Of a DNA stretch of 64,000 bases, positions 12,202 to 25,798 are shown piece after piece (positions within the stretch are counted from its first letter, which is position 1; each line of letters begins with the position of its first letter). This stretch comes from Amblyornis subalaris (lineage: Eukaryota; Chordata; Aves; Passeriformes; Ptilonorhynchidae). The translations under genes and the position numbers were made by a program. The stretch lies in the NCBI GenBank assembly GCA_018881555.1, contig JACAXG010000069.1:1736001-1800000 (forward strand). The letters run 5' to 3'. The notes under the pieces were generated by a model. That model saw only the letters and a program-made list of their open reading frames with translations, did no database searches and was not told the origin of the DNA.

Positions 12202-15200
12202 CAGTGTGTTGCCCACATGTTGCACCGTCGTCAGCTTCCTCAATCCGGCAGCGCTGCTCCTGCCAGCCTCCCTTGTTTCAGTTTATGAAATCCAGGATGA
12301 AGGTTGGATTAGCACTCTGCTGCCATCCAGGAATTGAAAAGCCTGAGCTGATGTAATCTGTTATGTTTAGTTGGTTGTTTTGCATGAGGACTAAAAACTC
12401 TCTCACATCCGTTTCAAATGCTCAAGGACGTCTGCCAAAAGTAAAAAAAAGAAAAAAAAACAAAACCAAAAAAACCACAATCAACATCGAGTATGTTGCA
12501 TACCTTCCTGCAGGACAGGGAGCGCTCTGACGCTGGGCACACAGGAGAGCTCTGCCTTGCTATCACAGCTCGTACGGCCGGTAGAAAATCACACTGAATC
12601 ATCTTACTGCTGAAAGTATAATCTTTAGTAGAAGAAATCTTTGCCATACTCTTTTAGGGGATGTGGACAGTTACTTTGAGGAATTAAGTGAGATCATGTT
12701 GTTTAACAGCCAAGTTCAGATTTTTCGGTAGTTTTTTCTGCCTGCATTGAAATAGTACTTTCTAATCAGCATTTGAGTGGAGGTGAATTAAGCATTTCAC
12801 TCAAAGATTACTGCTAGAACTAAAAACCGGTCAGATAAACTCCAGCATTTTGTGGTATCTTCCACAGGAAGTTCAGGAGAATGAGCAATGAGTTGCCCCA
12901 ACTTCACAACCAAAGGGGAAATCCCCATCCATCATCAGCACTGTCTGCACAGCCTTAACGTGGATCCAGGAGGCTGATTCTCCTCCCCTTTACACCACTT
13001 CTATTCTGACAAAATCTATGGGATGTTCTGATGTTGCTCTTCAGTGAAATAAATGTAAATACACAGAAAACAAGTCTCAATTTCCCCTGTCTCCCCTCTT
13101 AGACTTTATTCATCCTGCCAGAGCCTTGACAAGAAACAGCAAACAAATGAAGAGTCCAGTGAAACTGATGAGCCACTGGAGAGATGAAAATTTCTGCACT
13201 AAAAAAAATCTACAGGAAAGGAGAGGAAAAAAGGGATAAATCTAGCCATAAGTAAACCTCTGAATACCAAAAGTTGTTGCCAGTGAAGTTAGTGGGAACC
13301 AAAGCAAACTGAACTGTGTGTGACCAGCTTGTCACTGCGTCTCGAGTGGGCTAAGGATGCTGCCAGTAGGCTGCCAAATAAAATGAAGGGCTATGCTAGA
13401 AATACAGGAGAGCAGGAAAGCCTTTTCTTCATGACTGAAAATGTGAATTGATCAATACAAAACCAAAATGCTTAACTCTTCTGTCTTGTGAAGAAGATGG
13501 GAAAGACCAATATACTGTCTGTTGTATTTTGGTATTTATACTGTATTTGTATTTGGTAAATATATATTTTGTATATATCTTCCAATATACCAATTCTGGT
13601 ATATGTGAGTATAAGAACCGAGAGGAGAGGGAGAGGGAGAGGGAGAGGGAGAGGGAGAGGGAGAGNNNNNNNNNNNNNNNNNNNNNNNNNNNNNNNNNNN
13701 NNNNNNNNNNNNNNNNNNNNNNNNNNNNNNNNNNNNNNNNNNNNNNNNNNNNNNNAGAGGAGAGGAGAGGAGAGGAGAGGAGAGGAGAGGAGAGGAGAGG
13801 AGAGGATGGCCTAGTATGTTTAACACTGGTCAAAGGCAGACTACACTGAGACAAATATCTGCAGATATTCATCTTATAAAGTATATAAGTACTTGAAATA
13901 CAGTTCTTCCAATCATGGTTGCCTGTTGGCAGATGTTTACATGCACAAGCTTGTGCCTGGTTTCACATGTATTCTTGGATCAATTAATGAATTTAAAGTG
14001 TAAAAATTAAAGTGTTAGGTTGCGGTCTTTTATAAACCAAGAAAGTACTATTGGTAGATGTGAGCTGACAGCAATGAGCGGTAGTAGACAGCTTCATCTT
14101 CAAAATACAAAGCAACTGTCCTCTGAGAAGTGAGAGGAGTCCTTCAAAGACGGAAATGAAAATTGAAGCTAAAACCAGAGGAGGAACAAAAGTTTAAGGT
14201 TATAATGAGCAGATAAATGGGAAATGGACGTCCTACCCCTGAACCCATCACAACTAAAACATGGCAAAAGCCTTATTTAAAAAAATCAACAACCCAACCT
14301 CTCCTCCATAGTTCTCAGGTCAGCAGAAAAATGTAAACCACTGCCCATGTCTGCTGGCATAGCATCAACTAAGATTGACATTGGTTTATATCAATAGGTC
14401 AAGCCATAACCTGTGGGGCTGAGGAGCCAATGTAAATCCCACTGGACCATCTCTCAGTGGGAGAAAGATGCCAAGTTCGATCAGAGGACCAGGGAGTACA
14501 GCTAAGGCCAGTAACCGTATCAACACCCTGGCCAAATCCGATCCTAAGGGTGAAGCAGCCAAAAGAAATCGGTTGCACATTTGGTGCATGAAACTTCTCA
14601 GGTCTGCAGCAGTAAGGAGCAAGAACGTTCACCCTTAACTGAATTCACACCTACACTTCGAATCATATCTGCTTGCTCACTCAGAGAAGATGACAGGGGA
14701 GTGTGCAGACCTATCCACTCATGTACGTAGGCATTTGTGCCTGGTAGTAACCACCAGCTGGTAAAATCCTATTCTGTAAATATTTATGGGAAATGCTGCT
14801 TGTATAAAACACCAAACAAGATCCAAAAGGGCTACATTTCACAATTGGGTTTCTCACAGGAAAAATGTCCTAGAGAGATGACAAATAAAAAAATTACACA
14901 CAGATGTGGTGAGGAAAAGAAATCGTAAAAGAAACCGGCACACTCCCCTAGAAACTAGCCAATATTATTTGGAATAAGATGGAAACTGTATTCTATGCTT
15001 GGAGCTAGAAGCCAAAGTAAATTATTACAATGGATTAAAAAATACATATAATGGAAGAGAACAATATGAACAGATAGATGTCTGGCTTATGCATGAGCAT
15101 CATGGAGGAAACAATGATACTATAATCTTCCATGCTGTTCACTGATTAGGTTGTGAAATAAATCCAGTGTCACTCTCTCTGGTTTTAATGTTTCTCTGTT

Positions 15201-18200
15201 GTTTTACCTGTTGAATCCATTAAGCTTTCCTTTCCAATGAAAAACTTGATCCTGTAAAACCCTGAACTAAGCTCTTCCTTGAAAATCGATGCAATGGGAA
15301 TTAGTGAAGCTTCCCCAGATATCAACAGCAGAAAATTTGCCACCATTATTTAACTTCTGGTATAAATATATTTTAAATGTGGGAGACCTTCTGGATCAGA
15401 TCAGAGCTAATTTTATTTTCCAGATTTACAGTATAAATTGTCTTTGTGCCAGCTTACATCATAATTACATCACCATATATAATGTTTGGCACTCCTTCTA
15501 GAAGTAGAAAAGGTTTCAACCCTCGGGTTCCATGCTTTACAGGGAACCAACAATCTAATGTCAGTGAGCTGTGCTTCCAGCTGAATACTTCTGAGAACCA
15601 TTTTTCTAGTTCTTTTGTAAATAATCTGTTCCTCAAGCAAAAGCAGCCTGTGGGATGGTCTTGAGGTTGTATTTATGCCCTCTGAAAATCTGACCCCATC
15701 TGCTAAAAATGCCCATGAAATGGCAGACGTCACGATACATGCTTGGTCTGTGCTGATACATGGGAGCAGTCTCTTCACTAGGTTAATAGGCTTTGTTCAT
15801 TTTACTCTTTACACAAAGAAACATTCACCTCAACTCTTCTGAACTTAAGCATTCTGGCCACTGTCTCTATCAAGTCATTTGAGCACATAAAGTCGGGATA
15901 AGCAGGAAGCACTAATATCTCTTTAAGCGTAGGAAAATGTTTAATGCATGACCCTTGTTGCTCATTTCCAAAAGGCAGTCCCTAAACTAAAAATATGTTA
16001 CCACACATTCCTGAGCGATCCAACCTTTTCCCGGGCTTCCTTTACAAAAAGCCGTAAGCACAATGCTAAATGAGAAGCAAAAATTCAAAGGGAAGCACCG
16101 AAAGGAAGCTGAGCTGCAAAGTCCAAAATGAAAAGCCAGAAATAGGAAGTAAGAGATAAGAATCAGGAAAGTGAGATAGTGGCAAGGACTCCCTTTTGTA
16201 TGATTTCTTTTCTTGTATCTTTTCAATGAATTGCTAATTACTCTTTGTTTCAGCTGTAACGTAGCAACTCAACTTCACTCTGGTAAAAATAGATGCTTTG
16301 GGACATTTCCTACTTGCTGAAGGCATGTTTACATGCTTTCTCCAGGCAGACCAGGTGCTATGCAGAGAATTGAGCAGGCTGGTTACCTCTGCACAAACGG
16401 CAGGAGCTACTGTAGAAATGACTGGATATGGTGGGTTATCTGCAGAGAGTCTCAGGAATGAGAGGCACAGGTTGTTTGGAGCGCAGCAGAAGTATACTTG
16501 CCCATGTGTCCACATGCAAATGTGTGGCATGTCCGGCCTGGGAGCTGCTAGCCAAACTCACTGCACATGATTTCTGCTCTGAGTTTGGCATTCAAATGGA
16601 GCTGGGCCTGTCAGGTCTGTGCTGCTCACTGAGCCCATGTGGCACAGTTCTGTTCCTCCATGGCTCCGATGACAGCTGGCTCTGATCCCAGGACCTCTGC
16701 CCTGTGTCAAAATGGGTATTCCAGTGATTTTACAATCACCATAATAATCTGCATAGCAGAATTCACTGGCTTTCCCTCAATTCAGTTATTAATCAAGTCA
16801 AATTGTTCTGCTGGGCATCAAGAAGGTATTCAAGAGGCAAAAAATACCACAGCGTGATGTAACAGTTCTACTACATGGCAGCAGGGGTCAATTTTTTCCA
16901 TGGCAGGCAGGCCTGGATTTGTCACACACAATAAATAGGTAGTTGACATAAGTGGGGGAAAATGATGAAAAAATAGGTTGTGACTCTGTTATGTTGAAAA
17001 CCTTTTTTTAATACTTTCAAGTCATCTACATTTCCAGGGGAAAAAAGGCATTTCGGTGCCCAAGACCTCCAAGATCTACAACACAGAATTTCTGAACAGT
17101 ATGAGAAAGTCACGTACCTTTTCTATACTTCAGAAAATTTGCTTCTTTGATTACAAGGACTGATCACTCATAGCACAAAAAACTTGACTGATCATTCACA
17201 GCCCAAAATTCTGCCTTCACACACATCCGCCTTATCAATAGTTTTGTCAGGAGCTGCTTCTTTTGTAAGACTTCTTGGTCCTAGAAATCTAAATCACCTC
17301 AATTAAGTTGTACATACACCAAGGGGGAAATAAAGCCTTTCCATATAGAAAATCACCTTTTCAGGACTGACCTTCAAGGTTCTGTTTCTTTATCAATGAA
17401 AGAAAACAAGATGTAAATGATGTTCTTCGCACATTCTGCTTAGATGGTCAGGTGCCCATTTGCTGAACAGCTTAATGCTGAGTTAATGTGGCTGTTTGGT
17501 CCCTCACTACTCAACATAGTAAACTGATGTAGGAACACACACTCATTTCTCTATTGTCATGAAGCCTCTGCTCTCACTGTTTCTCTGCAGAACTGGAATA
17601 AAATATATTAGACTTGAAAAAGCGTCTTCATCAGTTTTTTCAGGACATAAGCAATAACACAACAGTCAATAAAATTACAAATACCATATGGATTTTATCC
17701 TTTCTCCATGCAATCCAATTATACTCTGACTGTACCAGTCCCTGATAACTAAGCCAAATTCCCATTTAGGAATGTTCTTGGTACTTGTACAGAATGTCAA
17801 AGTGCACCGTTTGGTTTTCAATTCCTAGGTATAGATTTTAGAATCAGATATTTTAGGATTGGCGGAGGGTATTCTTTTACTTGAAACTCAAGTTGATTTT
17901 GGTCTCTGCTCTTTAAGATAAAAAAGTTGATAACTTGATAGACCATTATGGGAATAGAACTATATCTTATATATTAATGTGATTTCTGTTTTTCTGTGCT
18001 AAAACATGTCTTTTGAAACTTTGCTGCAATTAAGTAGTGCTATTGTCTTACAACATTTCTGCAAATGTTTTAGCCATGCTTTATATATAGTTTAGACTTG
18101 ACTAAGTAGCTATTTCCTATAATGAATGACAAACCTATTAAAAGCTTGTTATCTTCTTGCACTCCATAGGTTGCTAACAAGCAAATCTGTAGTCATATGT

Positions 18201-20070
18201 GTGAAATGTTGAGTTGTTTGAGTTAGAGTTAGGTGTCCTCATGAGCTTATACTTCCCTGTATTCTTTGCAATATAGCCAGGATGATTTCCATTGGCAGAG
18301 AAAAGCCAATTTGAACTTACATAAGTCAATTAGCTTAGACAAGTAAACTTACGAAACTTGTATTGATCATCATTTTTCTTTGAGAAGAAATCTCTCGTTT
18401 TCATAGATACTCATCTTTGGAGTCTAAAGGTTTTCCAGAATAATTATGTGATCCCAGAAAGGCCAGAAGAGGACTTCTGCATTTCCTAGATCATACAACT
18501 TCAGGGAAGAGCCAGATAAGGTCTGAAAGGAGTAAGGATGCAAATGGGAACTGTTTTTCAGATTTTTCCAGTGTTATACAAACTTGCTTTCCTTGAGATG
18601 AGTGGCTGTTTTATTCTTACTTCTCTCTGCCACACAATCTTCCTGGCTCAGCCTCAGTCCTCACTGTTTTTCTCCTTTATCATCCTGTGCTCTCTCTCTG
18701 ATCTATATGCAGCTTTAATCTTTGCAAGCGTACTTATACCAGACACAAAAAGCACCCTAAAAATAAGAGTGCAACAGACCATATGCCTTCATTCCATCTT
18801 TATTGCTTTCTCTTCTTCACAGTCCTCACACTCCATCCATCTTGTCTATCCCAACTGAAGCCTCTGAGACTTTGGATCAACTGGAGCGAAGTGTCCTTAA
18901 AGGAAACTTTCGGTGGTTGGTCCTCAAACATTTCTGTGCTACATGTATCTACTTCAGTGAACAGGTTTGGACACAAACTGAATTAATATCTTGGCTTCCA
19001 TGAAAAGAGGCACCGGTCAGGGTTTCCTAGAACAATGCAGCTGGAGGGACCTAACACAGGACCATTTGTTTCCCCAGTGTGTCAAGGGGATTTTCAGGCA
19101 CATGCTTCCTACATCCTTTGTCCTTTGCCTCATAAATCATATGGCTGTGTTTTCAAATATTAATTTTCTTTTCTATCCCTGAGGTACACATATTGTGGGT
19201 GAGTGCTGACCCCAATGACATAGGTGCTGTGTCACTCATTTCAGCAGACCCAGGATTTCACATGATACTTTCAATGTTTTATGATCTTCTCTGCTATGTG
19301 TTTTTTACTCAGTCTGGAAAGGAGTGTTTGCAAACAAGCTCTAGCTAGAAGGCAATGAGGAGTAACAGCTGCATATTGCCTGTGACAAATTTGGTCTCAT
19401 TAAGTAACAAAACTGCTAGAAAACTTAAAATTATAAGCTGTAAACCTACAAAGAGCCTAATCACTTCCAAATCTATTTTAGCTCATATTTCTTTATTTTC
19501 AGCTTTCTTAATGTATTTCTAAAGGAAATGTAATAACTAAGCAATGTTACAAGCACAAAACACAACCTTGTGTTTTTACTCAGGAACGTGATAATTTATA
19601 TGCACTGATATATACTTAGCATATATGAGAGAATAAAATATAATATGCAAGTAGTATTGGATTTTTTATTTTATTCATAGATTAACCTTAGTTACTTGAT
19701 CAAAACTTGATTGTAATTGTCAGTCATTTAATCAAATGCCCAGAAGATATATTCTTTAAGAAAAGAACCTCATAAAAAAATGTGAGTAAAGTGTTCAAAG
19801 CTGCAGTTATTTTTCCGAATATGAATCTTACAGACTGAGTATGTAATTTCTCTTTAGTGGCACATTATTCTTCTCTTTTACTCTATCTTCTGCATTACCA
19901 TAGACAGAGCATGGGTTATTATAGATGTTTCCTGTCCGTGATAGAATAAGGTATTTAAGCAAGTAAATGTCTGAAATAATTCACAATCAGATGCACTTTC
20001 TTAGTTGATTCATTTAAAATCAGATAGCTACTTCTCAATGCTATGTTCTAATTGTGCCCCGTGCTGTGTT
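12202..20070. other. intergenic, no recognised gene
   Basis: About 7.9 kb upstream of ESM1. Apart from the purine microsatellite and gap at 13,620-13,805 I see no repeat, RNA gene or splice-consistent coding segment. Open frames of 60-106 codons occur but carry no family motifs. Confidence 0.5.
13620..13805 (+). repeat. purine microsatellite interrupted by assembly gap
   Basis: Left part (to 13665) repeats GGGAGA. Then 90 Ns (13666-13755). The right part is ten perfect AGAGG units. All purines lie on the plus strand. The unit differs on either side of the gap, so the missing sequence contains a switch from a 6-base to a 5-base unit, and the true length is unknown. Confidence 0.95.
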
Positions 20071-20913
20071 ATGGATCCTCTTCCCCATGCCCAGGAGTTG
20101 GCCTACAATGATATGGACTATGAATGCTGGATGGATGCTGGGTAAGTACCTCATCCTGCCTGTAAAGAAGATGCAAAGGGAACAAAGAGGAAGGTCAGCT
20201 GATTGTTAACAGTAGGAAACTGTCCCCAAAGCTGTGGTGTACAAGATGTTCCCTCATGTGGATCTCATGAGGCCATTTGGGCCAGAATTGGGCAGAGTAC
20301 CTTCAGTGCTGACTATAGCGGCTTTTCCTGGTTTATAAAACAAAAAATGTCTGCTTTTTTTTCTTTTATGAAGTATTGGATGTTAAAAAAAAGTCAGTTT
20401 CCTACAATCAGCATAAAGGGAAAGGATTTATTTGTTTGTCTATTGCCTAACATAAGTGCCTGAAACAGGACTTGGAACCCACTGACTGTGCCTGCCCATG
20501 GAAACTCTTTCAAAGTCACTGGTAGTGTTTGTCTGGGCAAATGAGTGTTTCCCAGGATGGCTAAGCTGGAACTAAGCATCATGAGGAGGGAAAAACCCAA
20601 CTCGGCATGGCTGATGGAATAACAAACCCTTCTGGAAACCACGGGCCCAAATGTGAGTATCAAAACTGGTAACCACTACCATGACCCTGACTTCAGGAAC
20701 TGAGTGCAGGACAAACAAGGGAATGGAAAGAGACCTGGAAGAAAAACAATTGGAACATCCCATTAGAACTGAGTCTAGTTTTTGCATCATCTTACCACCA
20801 GCACTGCTCTCACCTCATGCAGGTACTCTCAATATTTCTGCTCACTGAGGCCAAGACCACTCGATAACATCAACACCATTGTTCGTAAGAGAGAATACAC
20901 CGTCAGAAGGTAA
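20071..20913 (+). CDS. candidate two-exon small protein gene
   Basis: Unrecognised. Segment 20071-20141 starts at ATG with a favourable context (G at -3 and +4) and ends GG|GTAAGT. Segment 20823-20909 starts after 'cctcatgcag'. Joining them keeps frame and gives MDPLPHAQELAYNDMDYECW, then a Tyr/Arg-rich stretch ending REYTVRR and a TAA at 20911, about 54 aa. The second segment also ends in a perfect donor (AG|GTAAGA), so the frame may continue into later exons I could not identify. The first may instead be an internal exon starting at 20095 after 'ccccatgcccag'. The composition (Tyr, Trp, Asp, Arg, no low complexity) looks like real protein, reminiscent of small axonemal proteins, but I can assign no family. 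Confidence 0.4.
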
Positions 20914-21840
20914 GATATTTTTTAATAATTCAGGGCTGTCATGTGCAGTCCCTGTCAAATCTCACTGTGGCACTGCCCGGCTGATTGTTGCTGCAGCAAA
21001 GTCTCATTTCACAGGGCGAGTTACCTCCAACCACCTACTTTACTCCTGGAGGAGCACAAACATCACTCCACTCCACTGTGGATGTGGAGCTGACGTACCT
21101 AGAATCATGAGCACCACAGGCCCCTTGATCACACTTTTCAGCACACTCATATTCTCATGTAGCTATGTTTTATTATACAGCCATGCCCAAGGAAACTTGC
21201 AGTCAGGACCCATCCCTTTGGCCTACTGCAGAAAGAAGGGAACTTCCAACACAGTAGTATCAGCAAGTTTATCTTCTGTCTCTGTTGGTGCAAGATCTTC
21301 AGTGCTGCAAGTATAGTTGCTGCCTCCACATTATTCTTTTTATTGTGGTGTGGGTTGTGCATAGGAGGAATTTTTTGACAAGGTCTGGGTGGACCACCTT
21401 GAAAGACAGGGCTTCTCACAACCACCTGTGACAGGGAGCAGTGCTCCACCAGCATGCCCAAAGCAGCTCTGAGAGTAATTGTGTGTGCTCAGTGTGAATA
21501 TTTGTTACTTGAACTCTGCTAAGACTAGTACCAGGACAGGACTGTGACTTTTGGCAAGGAGTGTGCATGCCCCAGATTTTAAAGCTACATCACTGTCAAT
21601 GCGGTCCATTGCCAGTTGAATATGTCACAGATTTTGCACACATGCCAGTCCAAAGTTCACCCTACTTCTCATGTGTTTGCTTTTATCTGGTATCAATGGT
21701 GCTGAAAGGATGTCTGTTACAGCTTTGGTTGTAACAGCTTGAGACAGACTGGCCAGTACATCCTGATAGACAAGACCCTCTGTGTTGTTTCAAGATAGCT
21801 TAAACCAACAACCCTGCACCACTTTTTCATTCAAATGGAA
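20914..21840. other. no recognised gene downstream of the small-gene candidate
   Basis: A possible acceptor ('gttgctgcag') near 20,997 opens a frame compatible with the preceding donor phase but soon reaches a stop. I could not support it as an exon. Confidence 0.3.
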
Positions 21841-22275
21841 ATCGTAGGATCATATGGGGGAAGGGACCTTAAAGATCATCTGTTCCAACCCTCCTGCCGT
21901 GGGCAGGGTCACCTTTCACTAGACCACATTGTTCAAAGCACCTCCAAACCTGGCCTTGAACAACTCCAGGGATGGGGCAACCACAACTTCTGAGCAACCT
22001 GTTCCACCCTCACAGTAAAGCATTTCTTCTCAACACTAATCTAAACCTACTCTCTCTCCGTTTGAAGCCATTCCCCCTTGTCCTGTCACAGCATGCTCTT
22101 GTAAAAAGTCCCTCTCCATTTTTCTTGTAGACTCCCTTCAGGTGCTGGAAGGCCACAATTAGGACACCCCAAAGCCTTCTCTTTTCCAGGATGAATAATC
22201 CCAATTGTCTCAGTGTTTCTTCACAAGGGGGTGCTCCATCCCTCTAATCATGTTCATGGCTCTTCTCTGGACTCA
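21841..22275 (-). repeat. CR1 retroposon 3' end
   Basis: Reverse complement of the CR1 3' region. Blocks such as 'gtgggcagggtcacctttca', 'ggccttgaacaactccaggg' and 'ttgaagccattcccccttgt' are recognised. About 435 bases, 5'-truncated, moderately diverged. It lies between the small-gene candidate and the granzyme-like gene. Confidence 0.92.
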
Positions 22276-25252
22276 TTAATTAATAGTTAATTAAATACCC
22301 ATTACTATTATTTTTTAGTAGAGGAGCTATTAAGAGTGATTAAAGTAATATTTAATTTTTTCATTTACTGATTGCTACTGTTCTAATTATTCTCATCTTA
22401 ATTTTCTATGTGGCTGCAGAGAGGCTTGGTTTCTTATTGAAATAAAGATGTTGTGAGAGTGTGTTAATAGGGCAAAGTTTCTTGCTTTTTACCAAAAAAT
22501 ATATGAATAATTCATAAGAATAAAGTCTGTGAAACTCCATTGTTTATATATTAAATCTAATCTGTGCCTTTCTAAGTAGCTAAGGTTCAATTTTTATATA
22601 AGGGCTTTTTTTTTTTTAACAAGGGCTTTTTCGCTCCTCTTTCTGTGGTTCCTTGCTTTGAAGAAACCTGCGCCACCTTGGATTGAATTATGGTTAAATT
22701 AAACCCTCTTGCAATCTGCTAAACATTAATTATGAAATATTAGTCAATCCAAAATGAGCTCATCCAGGTGATTGTGGGGTTATAGACATACAGAGATAGA
22801 GGTGTCTGTACCATCTGCCAGGTCATTAATGAGATTAGGATATATTTTTGAAATTAAATTGTAATTAAAATACGTAGCAGACATATTAAAATGACTTGCT
22901 GTAATGTGTCTGACTATGGTGAACTGACTAATTCAAAGTTTGAAAGAGTCTTCTGAGTTTGTTTCTTTTTGGCAAGTTCCCAAGAAAATTATCTTGAAAA
23001 TCTGATAGCTTGTTTTGTTTTAATTCTGTTTTCTAAATGTTTTTTCCTGATGCCAGATTGAGTTGCCCAAAAGGAAAGTTACTTTTACAGCTTGCTAGAT
23101 AGCAGGCAGCTCTGTAGTCAGAAGATAAAACAAAGACTTTGACTAGAAGCTGTGGAGGCAATCCGTGCTCCAAACATATCACCACACTTTCAGGAAATAA
23201 CAGTTGTCGACAACAGATAATGACACCCTCTGTACCGAGAAATAGAAGTTTGTTTAAAAAAATAATTAACAAAAAATTGAATATGCAGTGCATTAGATGT
23301 ATAGCCAAAACAAGTACAAAACATCAGGCACTACTGCCTAGCACAAGAGCAGTATGAACCTAAGGACTGAAGCTGACTGGCATCTGCAGCCCAGTGTGAG
23401 TACGAGCTGTCAGTCCCCTCTGGTGGATAGAGAGGCAAGGGCTGTGTGTCACCACGGTGTGCTCTGCACCAGTGACATTTGCCAGGTCTTTGCACGGCCT
23501 GGTCAGCCTTAGAGGCTGCTCTCTGTGCCCAGTCATGCCTGTGTGACAGGCAACGAGCAAGTCAGACCCCTCAGAAAATAACCCTTAAGAAATATCTCTT
23601 ACCTGGAAGACCTCAGTGGAAGCAGATATAGATGCCAAAGTGTGACAGAGAAGTCAGCTCTGCAGAGACGAAGCTGCAAAGTGGAAGCATAGACACGAGC
23701 ATATGCCTGGCCAAGGGCAGAAGGATTCCCGAGGCAGGATCTTTTAATCCACTCATAGATTTCCAGTAATGATAAAAATAGCACAGGAGAGCTGGCCTGG
23801 TAGAAGAAGCCAGTGTTTGAGAACTCGGAGGTACTGTGGGAGGGGACACCTCACAGGCACCTAGAGATTAGTGTTACAGCATGTCAGGTTAAAAGAGAAA
23901 AGACTAAATTTCTGTCACTGGATGAAAGTGGAATTGCAAATGCTGTGCTAGTATGTTTAATAAACTCTGCCACAAGCTGCTGAAAATGAGCTCTTCTCAG
24001 TCTGGTCAGGAATGTGTTTCCAGCTTAATTTTTTCAGGCTTTCAGAGTGTCTGTTGTTGCAAAACTGTAAAATACATGGAGCTACTCTCTGTAACTTTCC
24101 TGGTTTGGGCTCAGTTCTGAGAACCAGCCCAGCAGTGCATTCAGCAGTGAATTACACCGGTGGTCACCTTCTTCTCCTGGACTTTTCTTCTGCCTGTCTC
24201 CAGCTGCAGTACCAGTCATCCTTCCACCATGTGTTTTCACAGGTGCTAACAAAATGCAGAATTGTGGGGCACTTTGCAGCCGCACTGCGGGACTCCTACC
24301 ACTTTCCCTGGCCCAAAGTGGCCCTCCTCACACAGAGAGGTGGAAGAGCAGGCACTCTTTCAAGACACCAGGATTTCAAAGGCAGCAAAGACTTCCCGCT
24401 TGTTACACGGGGAGGGAATACTCTTCTCACCTCGGGGTCGACAGAAATTGAGTCAATGCTGCTGCTCTGCTAACTCTTGCTGGAGCAGCGGCTACTGGCC
24501 CTGCAGGCTGAGATGGGTCCTGGTAGGTGGGTGGGAGAGCCACAGGGGCTGGGCAAGGGCAGTCAGTCCTGGCAGTAATGCCCTTCCACCTGGTACATCA
24601 CCCATAAACACGAAAGAGATGCTGTGGATGAAGTAATTGCAGGAGATCACATACACGAATCCCATCATCTGAACTGTAATTAACCTGCTGGGTTATGGTT
24701 TCCAGATTCTATCACTCACTCTTTCCCATCAGTGACTTGAGATACAGCCACTCTTCACGAGTAAGGGTGTGCAAGTTTTGCCTTCGTCAAGTTAAACACC
24801 AATTAGTGGTCATTGGGCTGCATGATGTGAAAAGTCTTCTGTCATTTATCTCACAAAGTTAAAAGGGACTGATTTGTGTATGCAGCCTCCTCTGAGACCC
24901 CCAGCCAAAAAGTGTGAACAACGGTATATTATTCTTTCCACTTTTATATATCTTCCCCATTTTCCCCTCCGTTTTTCCCAGTTCTGTCTGTATTCCAGCA
25001 CTGGGCCAAATCTCACTGGCATCTTGTAAGATCTTCCTTCCAACGACCCTCAGCAAGAACTGGATCTAGGCCACCACACACCACAGTGGCAGGTTTTATT
25101 GCACCATGGCCAGCTACCAATCCAGCTTTGTGGTGTCCAGTTGCTTTGTTCCTGCATAGCCTTTGTGAGACAGGGCTTGTTCTGCTCTGCTCGGAACAGC
25201 GACGCAGCTCCTGGTCAATAATCAAGGCCAGTATGTTGTTGTGCTGGAATTA
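22276..25252. other. intergenic, no recognised gene
   Basis: AT-rich up to 23.0 kb, then a somewhat GC-richer stretch (23.4-24.6 kb) holding an open frame of 153 codons at 24012-24473 without recognisable motifs. No repeats or RNA genes seen. Confidence 0.45.
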
Positions 25253-25258
25253 TTTATT
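25253..25258 (-). terminator. possible poly(A) signal of the granzyme-like gene
   Basis: AATAAA on the minus strand about 380 bases past the stop codon of the granzyme-like gene. Confidence 0.35.
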
Positions 25259-25636
25259 TGTGCCTCTGCGACATCCCAAAGTTTACAGTATTTGGTAGGT
25301 ATTAGTGCAATAAGCAAAGAAGCAGAGAAACCCTCCAAATGGTCACTTTCAAAACTGTTAGTTAGAAAAGACCTAGAGAATATTGGGAAGGTAATGGAGT
25401 ACAGCAAGCTAACCACAGATTTCTTCAGAAACACACCAGGTCCTTCTGTTACGCGAAGTCTAAAGATTAGTAAAGGTGTTATCTGTATGAAGGTGGATAT
25501 TTTGAACTGTTCTTAAAGCTGTGGTGGTGTCAGCAAAGCTGTACACCGGGAGTTACTTTTCAAAGGTGGCGCACTAAAGCGGCAGCATCCAGCTCTAATG
25601 CATAGCACAATATTTATCTAAACACTCTTGACTCTA

Positions 25637-25798
25637 TCATGGATCTCTGTCACTGGAAATTTTTCTTTCTATCCAGTCAATGTATTCTTCAGTCAGCCGT
25701 GTATAAACTCCAAGTATGCCTATTTTTCCACATTCATCTCCAAAAGAAACAATCCCACTGTACTCTCCAGCACAGATTAATGGCCCACCTGAATCTGC
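25637..25798 (-). pseudogene. granzyme-like exon 5 (catalytic Ser)
   Basis: Begins in phase 0 after 'cttccag' with ADSGGPLICAG. It contains VSFGDECG and GVYTRLTEEYIDWIERKI and ends at TGA. The oxyanion-hole residue preceding DSGG is Ala rather than Gly. The frame is fully open. Confidence 0.88.

Noticed and set aside
13429..13872. Open frames spanning the N gap
   Set aside because: They are translations of the microsatellite and unknown bases, not genes.
20879..21316. 145-codon open frame overlapping the small-gene exon 2
   Set aside because: It is in a different frame from the spliced candidate, lacks motifs and runs through likely intron sequence.
24012..24473. 153-codon plus-strand open frame
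   Set aside because: No splice context, motif or start context; local GC makes it plausible by chance.
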